Positions 6,233 through 14,311 are shown, counted from the first letter of the stretch. The stretch: DNA of 14,626 nt from Anaerolineae bacterium (GCA_016934645.1 JAFGSL010000481.1:1-14626), one strand, 5' to 3'. Notes: a model not told the origin generated them from the letters alone. Made by a program: numbers and translations.

Positions 6233-7024
6233 ATGGACCTGATGTTAGAAGGAAAAACTGCGCTCGTCACTGCGGCGAGCCGAGGCTTGGGTTATGCAGT
6301 CGCGCACTCGCTGGCACAGGAAGGCGCTAACATCGCGCTCTGCGCACGCAATGCGTCGACGCTTAAGGATGCCGCGCGCACCCTGGCCCGGGAAACCGGC
6401 GCAACAGTGCAGCCGGTTGTTGCCGACATCACACAGCCTGCCGACGTCCGGCGATTGGTCGACGAAACCATCGCCAACCTTGAGCATATCGACATGCTGT
6501 TCATCAACGCCGGCGGGCCGGCACCAGGGCACTTTGTCGACCTCACCATGGCCCAATGGGAGACCGGCATCCAACTGACCATCCAGAGCGCATTGCACCT
6601 GGCCTATGCCGTCGTGCCGCTGATGCGCGCGCAGGGTGCAGGCAGCATCCTCGCCAACACCTCCGTCACCGTACGACACCCGTTGGATGGGCTAACGATT
6701 TCCAATGCGCTGCGCACCGCCGTCGTTGGCTTGGTGAAAACGCTGTCCATCGAACTTGGCCCGGACAATATCCGCGTCAACGCCATCGCACCGGGCTGGA
6801 CGCGCACCGAGCGCGTGGACGAAATCCTGCGCGCGCGCATGGAGCAGAACACCAGCAGCATGGAAGAAGAAGCGGCGAAAATTGCCACGGAAGTCCCGCT
6901 GCGTCGCATGGCCGACCCCACCGAGTTTGGCCGCGCAGCCGCGTTTTTGCTCTCTCCGGCAGCCTCGTACATCACCGGCATCACCCTGCTCGTCGATGGT
7001 GGTATGGCCCGCGCCGTGTTGTAA
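6233..7024 (+). CDS. SDR-family oxidoreductase lacking the Tyr/Lys catalytic pair
   Basis: This 263-residue protein is a classical-length short-chain dehydrogenase/reductase with a Rossmann fold. The cofactor motif TAASRGLG (13-20), D65 after strand 3, NAGGP (92-96) and the C-terminal PGW..TER and LLVDGGM segments fit FabG-like SDRs. The active site does not: after Ser144, the position expected for catalytic Tyr is Ser157 and the Lys position is Arg161 (SNALR instead of YxxxK). A known FabG-like SDR subgroup has this SNxLR replacement, so it is a family trait rather than a local error; its substrate is not known to me. GAGG lies 6 nt before ATG 6233. It is 119 nt after the membrane FHA gene, with repeat arrays in between, so operon membership is uncertain. 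Confidence 0.9.
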   Translation: MDLMLEGKTALVTAASRGLGYAVAHSLAQEGANIALCARNASTLKDAARTLARETGATVQPVVADITQPADVRRLVDETIANLEHIDMLFINAGGPAPGHFVDLTMAQWETGIQLTIQSALHLAYAVVPLMRAQGAGSILANTSVTVRHPLDGLTISNALRTAVVGLVKTLSIELGPDNIRVNAIAPGWTRTERVDEILRARMEQNTSSMEEEAAKIATEVPLRRMADPTEFGRAAAFLLSPAASYITGITLLVDGGMARAVL

Positions 7025-7123
7025 GCAAAAAACCGTGCACGGATTGCATGGATTCGAAGGATTTTTGCAAAAAACAATCCGTGTTTTCTGTGTTCATCCG
7101 TATACTTTTTAGGTAGACAGCCG

Positions 7124-9058
7124 ATGAAACATTTCCCCAAACTATATACACTGATCGTGTGCCTGCTGGTGGCGGCTTGTACGTCAACGCCAGTCACGTT
7201 GCTATCGCCATCACCCACTTTACTCACGACGACGCCTGAACTAACCAACACACCGACCCCTTCCCTCACCCCCAGCCCCACCCTTACCCCTACGCCGAAG
7301 CCACGTGTACTCACCATCTGTCTGGGAGAGGAACCGGACTCGCTCTACCTCTACGAAGACGACTCGTACGCCGCACGCGCCATCCGCGAAGCCATCTACG
7401 ACGGCCCTATCGATATAGTCGGTTACAGCTATCAACCCGTCATCCTGCAAAAGCTTCCCTCTTTGGTGGATGGCGATGCCGTGATTGCAGCAGTCTCCGT
7501 AGAGGCAGGCGCTCAAATCGTCGATGCTAACGGCGAAGTCGTGAAGCTCGCTGCGGGGACACGCGTGCGTCCAGCCAGTTGTCGCGCCGATGACTGTGCG
7601 GTCACATTCGACGGGCGCCCCATCACCATGGACCAGATGCAGGCCACGTTCACCCTCAAGCCTGACTTGCAATGGTCGGACGGCAAATCACTCACGGCCC
7701 AGGATTCCGTCTATAGCTTCGACCTCGCCCGGGACGCGGACACGCCCAACTGGAAGTGGCTGGAACTGCGCACGAGCAGCTATACTGCGTCGGACGATCA
7801 CACGGTTGTCTGGACCGGGCTACCTGGCTTCCTCGATCCTGCCTACACCACGGCGTTCTGGACTCCATTGCCCACCTATGCCTGGAGAAAGTACAAGCCA
7901 GCGGAGCTACTAACGCAGGACGCCGTCATCCGCACACCGCTCAGTTACGGACCTTACGTGATCGACACTTGGGAACCAGGGCAGTACGTCCGGCTTACTC
8001 CCAACCCCTATTATTTTCGTGCGGCAGAAGGATTGCCGTACTTCGAGACTCTCACCTTCCGCTTTATCTCCAACCAGAACGTGAACGCCGCTCTGGATGC
8101 GCTGACGCAGAGGCAATGCGATGTTTTGAGCCTCGACGCGGACCTCGAAAATGACTTGCAACGCTTGCGCGATATGGAGACAGCCGGGGGTGGGAAACTC
8201 TACAGCGTCAGCGGCCCCATCTGGGAACACCTGACCTTCAATGCCGATCCACCACCCGACTATGAGCAACCGGCCTTCCTCCAGGATGTGCGGACGCGGC
8301 GAGCGGTCGCCTACTGCATCAATCGCCAGACCATCATCGAGCAGGTGACCGGTGGACTGGGCGCAGTCTCCGACGCCTACCTCCCTCAGGAGCACCCGCT
8401 TTACGCCGCCGACGCCATCATCCTGCATCCGTATGATCCCGCGGAAGGCCAGGCGCTTCTGGAAGACGTCGGATGGCGCGATCTGGATGGGGACGGTATC
8501 CGCGAGGCACACGGGATCCCCGGATTCTTCGACGGAGCACAGTTCCACATCCACTACAGCACCACCACAGCGGATATGCACAAGCAAATCAGTGAGCTGA
8601 TCGCCACAGACCTGGCAGCCTGTGGCATCCAGGTAGAGGTGGAACAGCTTGAGCCAGCAACGTTCTTCAAAGATGGTGCGGGGATGCCGCTGTACGGACG
8701 GCACTTCGACCTCGCCGAATTCTCCTGGCTCACCGACATGCAACCGCCGTGCGGCCTGTATCTTTCCACGCAGATTTCGTCAGAGACGAACCAATGGAGC
8801 GGGCAGAACTTCGGCGGTTACAACAACCCGGTCTACGACGCGTTGTGCGAACAGGCGCTCGCCGCGCTTCCCGGCGAGCCGGCCTACGTCACAGCGCACG
8901 GCGAAGCGCAGCGTCTCTTCAGCGCGGACTTGCCGGCGCTGCCCCTCTTCTTCCGTCCAAGCGTCTACGTCGCCCGCACCGACCTGCACGGATTTGCACC
9001 TGATGCCATCGCCGTGGAGACATGGAATATCGAGGAATTCACGTTGGGAGAGGAGTAA
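7124..9058 (+). CDS. Family-5 (peptide/oligopeptide-type) ABC solute-binding lipoprotein
   Basis: This 644-residue protein begins with a lipoprotein signal peptide: basic MKHFPK, a hydrophobic core and lipobox LVAAC with Cys19. A Thr/Pro-rich linker (about 20-62) tethers the domain outside the cell. The body matches SBP_bac_5 proteins (DppA/OppA-like): FTLKPDLQWSDGKSLTAQD, SYGPYVIDTWEPGQYVRLTPNPYYF, then VRTRRAVAYCINRQTII and the C-terminal YNNPVYDALCEQAL region. A DLDGDGIRE loop near residue 450 resembles the calcium-loop insertion common in this family. Peptides or sugars are family substrates; the ligand here cannot be told. No permease or ATPase genes flank it, so it is an orphan in this window. 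A weak AGG lies 10 nt before ATG 7124, and TATACT (7101-7106) is a possible -10 box. Confidence 0.92.
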   Translation: MKHFPKLYTLIVCLLVAACTSTPVTLLSPSPTLLTTTPELTNTPTPSLTPSPTLTPTPKPRVLTICLGEEPDSLYLYEDDSYAARAIREAIYDGPIDIVGYSYQPVILQKLPSLVDGDAVIAAVSVEAGAQIVDANGEVVKLAAGTRVRPASCRADDCAVTFDGRPITMDQMQATFTLKPDLQWSDGKSLTAQDSVYSFDLARDADTPNWKWLELRTSSYTASDDHTVVWTGLPGFLDPAYTTAFWTPLPTYAWRKYKPAELLTQDAVIRTPLSYGPYVIDTWEPGQYVRLTPNPYYFRAAEGLPYFETLTFRFISNQNVNAALDALTQRQCDVLSLDADLENDLQRLRDMETAGGGKLYSVSGPIWEHLTFNADPPPDYEQPAFLQDVRTRRAVAYCINRQTIIEQVTGGLGAVSDAYLPQEHPLYAADAIILHPYDPAEGQALLEDVGWRDLDGDGIREAHGIPGFFDGAQFHIHYSTTTADMHKQISELIATDLAACGIQVEVEQLEPATFFKDGAGMPLYGRHFDLAEFSWLTDMQPPCGLYLSTQISSETNQWSGQNFGGYNNPVYDALCEQALAALPGEPAYVTAHGEAQRLFSADLPALPLFFRPSVYVARTDLHGFAPDAIAVETWNIEEFTLGEE

Positions 9059-9062
9059 GAAG

Positions 9063-9092
9063 TATGGAGTAAGCGAGCTATCTTACTCCATA
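9063..9092. terminator. Terminator-like hairpin between convergent genes, built from GGAGTAA repeats
   Basis: TATGGAGTAAG (9063-9073) and CTTACTCCATA (9082-9092) form a perfect 11-bp stem with an 8-nt loop in the 38-nt gap between two convergent genes. The arms are oppositely oriented copies of the GGAGTAA heptamer. There is no clear T tract on either side, so intrinsic termination is plausible but not certain. Confidence 0.6.
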
Positions 9093-9096
9093 ATCC

Positions 9097-10911
9097 TTAC
9101 TCCGTACTCCATAAAAGCAACACTGGTGGCGCATCGTAGACGCGGAAGCTCTCATCGAGGTGCGGCAGGCGCAGGGCATAGGGAGTGCCACAGCGTTCCG
9201 CCAACGACAAAGATGAGGCGAGACCCGCATCTGTCAGCGGGTCGTCGGTGAGTGCTACGGGTCCGATGTGTGGGCAACGCCCGAAAGCGATGGCTTCGCG
9301 CTCACGCAGGATTTTGTCATACCAGGCCAACGTTGCGGCGTAGGATCCCGGTTGGCGTACCAGCGCCCCATAGCCGCGATGGCTCGCCAGCACGATCACG
9401 TCCGCGTTCTCTGCGACCTCCGCCAGTTGGGTGGTCTTCGCCACCGTTTCCTCATCGTAGACCTGCGCGGTCAGCACCGTATAGCGCCCAGCATCGCCCT
9501 CGGACAGCGGAATGGGCAAGGCATGATCCCAGTCCTCGACGGCGATGGTCGCGCTGGATGGCACATTCGCGTAAATCCACTGCGAAGCGGCGATCCACGG
9601 GTGTAGCTCTGCGTAGATCGAGACCTGCGCCCATCCCATCAATACTGTGGAGACGAGTGTCACCATTCCCACAACCCACCGCGCGACCGGCGAGGCAATC
9701 ACCTTCACGCATACCAGCGCCGCCCACGCGGCCCACACCGGGTAGAGTGCAAGAAGATAGCGCGGGAACTTGACGTACAACCCGGCGGTCATCAGGAAAA
9801 AGATCAGCGTCCAGAGACAGGCCAGGTGCAGCGTGAACGATCCGCGCCGCCAACGCCGCAGCGCCCACCCCACCCCAACGAGGCCAAGCAGCGTCGTCGC
9901 CGGGCCGAGTCCCCAGAGCGCCATCTGCGCCAGCGGGTAGAGGAAGGGCAGCGCGCCCGCGTACTGGCGCGTGTACGGGAAGACGAAGCGCCCGGAGGCC
10001 ATCATCGCCTGCACCGCCGGTCCACGCCAGGAAGCTACAGGTCGCAGCAGTGCCCACGGGGAAGCGAGGGCGAAGGCCAGGAAAATGGTAGACAGTAGAC
10101 GGTAGACGGTAGACAGGGAGGGAAAAAACGTGATACGTGATGCGTGATGCGTGATGCGTGAGAGTGGTTCCTCGTTACTGGTTACTCGCAACTCGATGCT
10201 GGATACTCGATGCTGGATACTGGATTCGCGGATTCGCCCATTCGCTGATTCGCTCTTCAACTTGTAACTTTTAACCTGTAACTTGCGACCTGTAACCCAC
10301 AACCCATACCCCACAACCAAGGTCACCGCGCACCATACCAGCGATGCCTTACACGCCAGCGCCAATCCGGCAAGTGCTCCCGCGAGTGTCCAGCGTCGAC
10401 GGGTTGCCGCGAGAACTGCACCGGAAGCCAGGACCGCACCGAGCACGTCCACGGTGTAGAAGCGCGCCTGCTGGATAGCGAAAGGGGCGAACGCCATCAA
10501 TGCGGCAGCAAGCAGGGCTCCCCACGTCCCGGTTGTGCCGCGCCTCCCGGCGAGCGCGCGCCCCCACGCGCCGGTCAACGCGACCAGCAGCACGCCGAGT
10601 AACCCGGAGAAGAGCCGCAACGTGAAGAGTGGATCGGCGCTGGGCGCAGCCATCACGAACAAGCGTGCCACATAAACCGGCAGATGTCCGTAAGGGAAAT
10701 CCGGCGAGGCCACATTGGGATCGCCCCACAGCGGCGTCGCCTGGGCCACACCGAGAAGGAATCGCTCATCCGGGTGCGCGGCGATGGCGAGCCACACATC
10801 CGGTACAGCAGCATCCCAGTCCGGCACGGGCAGCCGTAGCGCCGCCGCCACCAGCAACACCGCGATCCATAACCACCGTCGACTTAGCCGTTTCAACATT
10901 GTCTCGCCCAT
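9097..10911 (-). CDS. GT39-like integral membrane glycosyltransferase with in-frame repeat insertion
   Basis: This 604-residue polytopic protein resembles lipid-carrier-dependent glycosyltransferases of the GT39/ArnT (PMT_2) superfamily, which transfer sugars from polyprenyl-phosphate donors on the outer face of the membrane. After the first helix (about 12-27) comes HPDERF, where D48-E49 match the acidic pair of the first loop in this superfamily. PYGHLPVYVARL, a QQARFYTVDVLGAVLA segment and PRYLLALYP also fit. About ten helices are visible, with a soluble C-terminal part from about 440. Residues about 199-275 are not family-like: they are translated from a block of 7-bp tandem repeats (10088-10316), yet the frame stays open. 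The last residues (WSTE) and the stop also come from repeat units. AAGGA at 10921-10925, inside an inverted repeat, lies 9 nt before ATG 10911; ATG 10899 is an alternative. Confidence 0.85.
   Translation of the reverse strand: MGETMLKRLSRRWLWIAVLLVAAALRLPVPDWDAAVPDVWLAIAAHPDERFLLGVAQATPLWGDPNVASPDFPYGHLPVYVARLFVMAAPSADPLFTLRLFSGLLGVLLVALTGAWGRALAGRRGTTGTWGALLAAALMAFAPFAIQQARFYTVDVLGAVLASGAVLAATRRRWTLAGALAGLALACKASLVWCAVTLVVGYGLWVTGRKLQVKSYKLKSESANGRIRESSIQHRVSSIELRVTSNEEPLSRITHHASRITFFPSLSTVYRLLSTIFLAFALASPWALLRPVASWRGPAVQAMMASGRFVFPYTRQYAGALPFLYPLAQMALWGLGPATTLLGLVGVGWALRRWRRGSFTLHLACLWTLIFFLMTAGLYVKFPRYLLALYPVWAAWAALVCVKVIASPVARWVVGMVTLVSTVLMGWAQVSIYAELHPWIAASQWIYANVPSSATIAVEDWDHALPIPLSEGDAGRYTVLTAQVYDEETVAKTTQLAEVAENADVIVLASHRGYGALVRQPGSYAATLAWYDKILREREAIAFGRCPHIGPVALTDDPLTDAGLASSLSLAERCGTPYALRLPHLDESFRVYDAPPVLLLWSTE
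10088..10316. repeat. Composite block of heptamer arrays inside a coding sequence
   Basis: Successive arrays with different 7-bp units are read on the plus strand: GTAGACA/G four units (10088-10115); GTGATAC/GC five units (10130-10164); CTSGATA/CTCGATG-type eight units (10171-10226) passing into three 8-bp CGCNGATT-type units (10227-10250); and CTTGTAA/CCTGTAA/CCCACAA-type eight units (10261-10316). They share length but not sequence. The block is 229 bp and lies within the glycosyltransferase reading frame. Confidence 0.95.
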
Positions 10912-10918
10912 TTACTGG

Positions 10919-11018
10919 TATCCTTGCGAAGGTTATGAACGGGTTTTGGTATGAAAGTTATTGTGTGCAGTTCAACACCCGTATAACACACACACATCTC
11001 TCAACCTTCGCAAGGGTA
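10919..11018. mobile_element. MITE-like element with 16-bp imperfect terminal inverted repeats and TA ends
   Basis: CCTTGCGAAGGTT (10922-10934) is exactly inverted as AACCTTCGCAAGG (11003-11015); with one mismatch the match extends to the TA dinucleotide at each outer end. A subterminal inverted pair, ACGGGTTTTG (10939-10948) and CAACACCCGT (10973-10982), matches at 9 of 10 bases. The 100-bp size, absence of coding capacity and TA ends fit a non-autonomous IS630/Tc1-mariner-type MITE. Its left end carries the putative ribosome site of the glycosyltransferase gene. A stem-loop regulatory leader is the alternative. Confidence 0.5.
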
Positions 11019-11032
11019 GCCGACAGCATTGT

Positions 11033-11974
11033 TTAGCGCACAAAATGTCGTCTCGATAGGACAATCACACTCAAGGTGATGAGAAGGGGAACCCCCACGA
11101 AGGGCACAAAGTGGATACCCTGAAGCGGCACGCCCTTCAGCATCTCCATCTCGGTCGGTGGGAGTTGCATCGGCGCTAGCATCTCCGCGAAACTGGCGCG
11201 CACCAATGTCACAACCGCGGAGACCGTCAGCAAACCAAAGTACGCTAGGCTCCCCCACCAAGCCCACATTCGCTGTCGCAGGACGCCCCACGTCAGATAC
11301 ACAAGGCTAACGATAGTGATGTCCAGCGCAAGAAAGCCCTTAACATCAAACAGCCAGATGCCGAACAGCGGGAAGAATCCGTTGAAAAAGAGAGGAACGT
11401 GCATGAAAATCACGTAGAAGATAAAGAGAACGGCCAGCACCAGAACCGGGATAGGCAATCGCTCAATCCAGTATGATCGCGCATCCCTGGCCTCAAACGT
11501 CTGTCTGACATCGTGACTCTTGTAGAATCGAATCAACAACACCGGTACGGTCAAATACGCCAGTCCCAACGCGACAACCACGAGAAGGCCCACTGTGGAG
11601 GACAGGGCCTTGACCGACAGCATGAACAGGAACACGACGATCAAAGGCAGACCCAGAATTGACGCGCACCACAGCAAGCTCAGCATCAGGACCCTGGCCC
11701 AGCGACGCGGGCGCACGTGACCATATCCCAACGGGATGCACAACAGCGCGATGGCATAGTAGCCTACGACCTGCCACGCGATGCTGGCAAACATCAGGGT
11801 GCCGAACCCGAATCCTTCGTAGTGAAAGCGCCCGCCCTCAGAGAAGAGGTAGAAGCAGTAGATTTCGTAGGGTCCCAGGAACGCCGCGACTGCCCCCACC
11901 AGAAGCAATCCACCTCCGATGAGGGCAAGGATTGGTGTTCGATCTTTGTAAACAGAAGGATTCTCTGTGGTCAT
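11033..11974 (-). CDS. Eight-helix integral membrane protein of unknown function
   Basis: I do not recognise this 313-residue protein. It is very hydrophobic, with about eight predicted membrane helices, beginning TPILALIGGGLLLVGAVAAF (about 13-32) and ending with a helix before the basic tail SRRHFVR. An aromatic loop GGRFHYEGFGFG lies between helices 1 and 2, and a charged loop RFYKSHDVRQTFEARDARSY lies between helices 4 and 5. There is no signal peptide cleavage site, nucleotide motif or known transporter signature that I can see. Its ATG is 6 nt after the stop of the GNAT gene, with GGGAG 9 nt upstream, so it is the last gene of the UbiB-like/GNAT operon. Its stop lies 14 bp from the MITE-like element. 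Confidence 0.85.
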   Translation of the reverse strand: MTTENPSVYKDRTPILALIGGGLLLVGAVAAFLGPYEIYCFYLFSEGGRFHYEGFGFGTLMFASIAWQVVGYYAIALLCIPLGYGHVRPRRWARVLMLSLLWCASILGLPLIVVFLFMLSVKALSSTVGLLVVVALGLAYLTVPVLLIRFYKSHDVRQTFEARDARSYWIERLPIPVLVLAVLFIFYVIFMHVPLFFNGFFPLFGIWLFDVKGFLALDITIVSLVYLTWGVLRQRMWAWWGSLAYFGLLTVSAVVTLVRASFAEMLAPMQLPPTEMEMLKGVPLQGIHFVPFVGVPLLITLSVIVLSRRHFVR

Positions 11975-11980
11975 AAACGT

Positions 11981-12496
11981 TCACTCCCGAGAACCCGGAT
12001 CCTTCTCAAGCCCAGAGGTAATTTTTGAGGACGGATTCGTCTTCATCAGCAGATACTCTGTGACCCCGTCTTTGTATAAACTCGGTATCGCGCCAACTTG
12101 CAGATAGCCCAAACGCTCGTACAGACGTCTGGCTTCAGGATTGAAATCTGCAACCACAAGAAACACTTTCGAAGAATCTGTGAATACGGTCTCCTCAAAA
12201 AAGTGGAGCAGTTTTCTTCCAATCCCCATACCTCGAAACGCTTCTTTGACGGCAATGATATGCAAGTAGGGGAAACTGTGAAACGCGCCTTTCAAGACAA
12301 ACCATATAAATCCCAGACATTCTCCCCCCCTATCCTCATCTACGGCAACGAAGATCTCACCTTTTGAAATTCCTTCCGTGAGTGTGGCGAGGGCCTTTTC
12401 CTCCGAGGGGAAGTACACCTGTCCGAGTTTCGAGTTGAGCAGAGCAGCTTTGCAGTCTTCCAGGTGCCGTGGTTGCGCTCGTGTGATTATAACCAT
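11981..12496 (-). CDS. GNAT-family N-acetyltransferase
   Basis: This 171-residue protein (from ATG 12496) is a GCN5-related N-acetyltransferase, using acetyl-CoA to acetylate an amine on an unknown small molecule or protein. Family landmarks are in order: N-terminal strand MVIITRAQPRHLEDC, FVAVDEDRGGECLGFIWFV (strands 2-4), the acetyl-CoA pyrophosphate-binding segment IIAVKEAFRGMGIGRKLL with the R/QxxGxG pattern, and VVADFNPEARRLYERLGY, the usual helix near the C-terminus. A longer open frame extends upstream to 12661 but would overlap the UbiB-like gene; AAGG lies 10 nt before ATG 12496, which starts 7 nt after the UbiB-like stop. The close spacing on both sides indicates translational coupling in a three-gene operon. 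Confidence 0.92.
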   Translation of the reverse strand: MVIITRAQPRHLEDCKAALLNSKLGQVYFPSEEKALATLTEGISKGEIFVAVDEDRGGECLGFIWFVLKGAFHSFPYLHIIAVKEAFRGMGIGRKLLHFFEETVFTDSSKVFLVVADFNPEARRLYERLGYLQVGAIPSLYKDGVTEYLLMKTNPSSKITSGLEKDPGSRE

Positions 12497-12503
12497 CAGA
12501 TCA

Positions 12504-14240
12504 TCACCTTCTCTTCTGCCATTTGCGAGCGCGTAAAAACGAGGAGCCCAAGACGCACAAGAAGAAGGCACTGATGCCAAACATCCCTCTAGAAAAGGCA
12601 ACCTCGCCCTGGCTGTGGGCCAGATAGCCAAGCCCGCCGAAAAACATGATAAACATCCCATAGAGCAACTGGTGACCTAACGTATAGACCAGGTTGGCAC
12701 TTTCAGCCAAACCTTTGACTTTTACTTCCAGTTCTCCGTGATTGGCTTTGGTCAGGAGTGCCTGGATATTTCTCGGGATCGTGATCACCGAGAGACCCAG
12801 ATCCTTAACCGCAGACTCAATCAATTTGACCCAATTTTTATCCTTTCCAAAAACAAACGTCTCCAAATACGGGAGAATCGTTTTCATGGGATTCATGGTA
12901 GGACTGAGATGGGTGCACAGGCCCAGCAGCAGAAGGAGTGTGCGTTCCATCAGGATCAAGTCCTTCGGGATCTGAAACGTCTCCATAAGTTCCCGGAGAG
13001 AGATGTCCATTTTCGAAAAATCTACCATCGCGTCCAGTTTGTCCTGCATATCGACGTGAATGTCCGATAAATTCCAAGACTCGACGGTCATCTGTCTCAA
13101 GAAATGGCTATAGAGATAGTCAACAAGCCGTTCGACGTGATGGGTATCTTCGCGCAGGGCGATCAATCCCATTTGTTGTAGGGCGGCGGAAATTTGGGCA
13201 TTGTCACGTTTGAGGATGCCCTGAAAAAACTGGAGGATGCCTGCTTTCATCTCACCGGACAATCTGGCAACCGCCCCGAAATCCAGAAAAACGATACTTC
13301 CGTCCGGCTGGACAAGGATGTTTCCCGGATGTGGGTCGGCGTGATAAATTCCGTCCCTGAAAATCATCTGGCAATAGGCGGTGACGACGCGTTCTGCGAG
13401 GGCCTGCCGGTCAATATTGAGCTCGGCCAATTTCTCCAGATCGGCTATATTGACGCCGTGCATGTACTCCGTGGTCAGCACTCTTTCCGACGAGAGTTCA
13501 TGAACCACTTTCGGGAAAAGAACGTGGGGGTTACCTACAAAATTGGCTGCTATGGTCTCGATGTGCTGTGCTTCCAGGCGGAAATCCAGCTCTTCTCCAA
13601 TCATTTCGCTGAATTGGCCATGAACATTGCCAAGTCCTTTGATGCGAAAGAAAAAGCCGTAGAAAGAAAGCAACCCCTTGATCGTCCGCAAATCTTGTCT
13701 GGCGATGACTTCTATGCCGACATATTGGACTTTTACTGCCACCTGGCGCCCATCGTGGAGCCGGGCGAGATGCACCTGCGCCAGGGACGCGCTGGCAATG
13801 GGGTGCGGATCGAATTCTGCGAAGAGCTGCGCTGGATCCGCGCCAAGCTCCTGATGAATACGCCCGGTGATTTCGCTCAACGGGCGCGGAGGGATTTTGT
13901 CCTGTAGTTCTTCTAATTCTTTCCGAAAGTAATCTGGCAGGAAATTGCTCAAGATGCTAATCAGTTGACCTGCCTTGATAAAGATACCTTGCAACGAAAG
14001 AAGCAAGCGCTTTAGTCGTTGGGCGTTCCGGCCATAAACCACCGGCATTCTGCTGCTTTCCCATTCTGCCCCGAGGAGTTTGCCCATAAGATGAAAGAGG
14101 CTCAGGTGAATCACAATGAGAAAAGTCACGCCGAAAGCTCGGATGAAACGAAATCTAGCGGGATGGTTGTTCACTGGACCGTCCGGTTTTTCGATATTAT
14201 CGTTCAGCGTCGGTGGGATATTTTTCTGGATCATCCTCAT
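12504..14240 (-). CDS. UbiB/ABC1 (ADCK)-family atypical protein kinase, membrane-anchored
   Basis: This 578-residue protein (from ATG 14240) carries the diagnostic ABC1 motifs: KAGQ at 89-92 (the KxGQ signature), the Ala-rich loop ASASLAQVH (149-157) replacing the glycine loop, VAVK with Lys170, EELD (216-219), the catalytic HADPHPGN (300-307) and metal-binding DFG (320-322). Two C-terminal hydrophobic helices (about 525-541 and 551-570) anchor it in the membrane, as in UbiB. Relatives support isoprenoid-quinone or other lipid metabolism, with ATPase rather than typical protein kinase activity; no quinone genes are nearby. GAGG at 14247-14250 is 6 nt before ATG 14240; a GTG at 14255 (583 residues) is a weaker alternative. 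It heads a tight operon with the GNAT and membrane-protein genes. Its codon use looks less GC-rich than genes to the left. Confidence 0.93.
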   Translation of the reverse strand: MRMIQKNIPPTLNDNIEKPDGPVNNHPARFRFIRAFGVTFLIVIHLSLFHLMGKLLGAEWESSRMPVVYGRNAQRLKRLLLSLQGIFIKAGQLISILSNFLPDYFRKELEELQDKIPPRPLSEITGRIHQELGADPAQLFAEFDPHPIASASLAQVHLARLHDGRQVAVKVQYVGIEVIARQDLRTIKGLLSFYGFFFRIKGLGNVHGQFSEMIGEELDFRLEAQHIETIAANFVGNPHVLFPKVVHELSSERVLTTEYMHGVNIADLEKLAELNIDRQALAERVVTAYCQMIFRDGIYHADPHPGNILVQPDGSIVFLDFGAVARLSGEMKAGILQFFQGILKRDNAQISAALQQMGLIALREDTHHVERLVDYLYSHFLRQMTVESWNLSDIHVDMQDKLDAMVDFSKMDISLRELMETFQIPKDLILMERTLLLLLGLCTHLSPTMNPMKTILPYLETFVFGKDKNWVKLIESAVKDLGLSVITIPRNIQALLTKANHGELEVKVKGLAESANLVYTLGHQLLYGMFIMFFGGLGYLAHSQGEVAFSRGMFGISAFFLCVLGSSFLRARKWQKRR

Positions 14241-14282
14241 AGTATTCCTCGCCACAATGCTCCCTCAAATCGTCTCCTCGAG

Positions 14283-14311
14283 ATTATATTCTCGCCTGCC
14301 ATAGGCGTCAA
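14283..14311 (-). promoter_or_regulatory. Near-consensus promoter of the UbiB-like operon
   Basis: On the minus strand TTGACG (14306-14311) and a perfect TATAAT (14283-14288) are separated by the ideal 17 nt. The predicted start near 14276 gives a leader of about 36 nt containing the GAGG ribosome site for ATG 14240. Confidence 0.75.

Noticed and set aside
7040..7110. Degenerate GGATT/ATCCGTGTT repeats before the lipoprotein gene
   Set aside because: The repetition is too irregular in period and sequence for me to define units with confidence.
7910..8743. Minus-strand open frame of 277 codons
   Set aside because: It is antisense to the solute-binding lipoprotein gene, whose plus-strand frame carries a signal peptide and family motifs throughout.
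10088..10316. Possible CRISPR array
   Set aside because: Units are 7-8 bp and contiguous, without spacers, and no cas genes are present.
12497..12661. N-terminal extension of the GNAT gene to 12661
   Set aside because: It would overlap the 3' end of the UbiB-like gene and has no GNAT homology; ATG 12496 fits the family start and operon spacing.
13194..13907. Plus-strand open frame of 237 codons
   Set aside because: It lies entirely opposite the UbiB-like gene, including its catalytic motifs, and has no recognisable domain.
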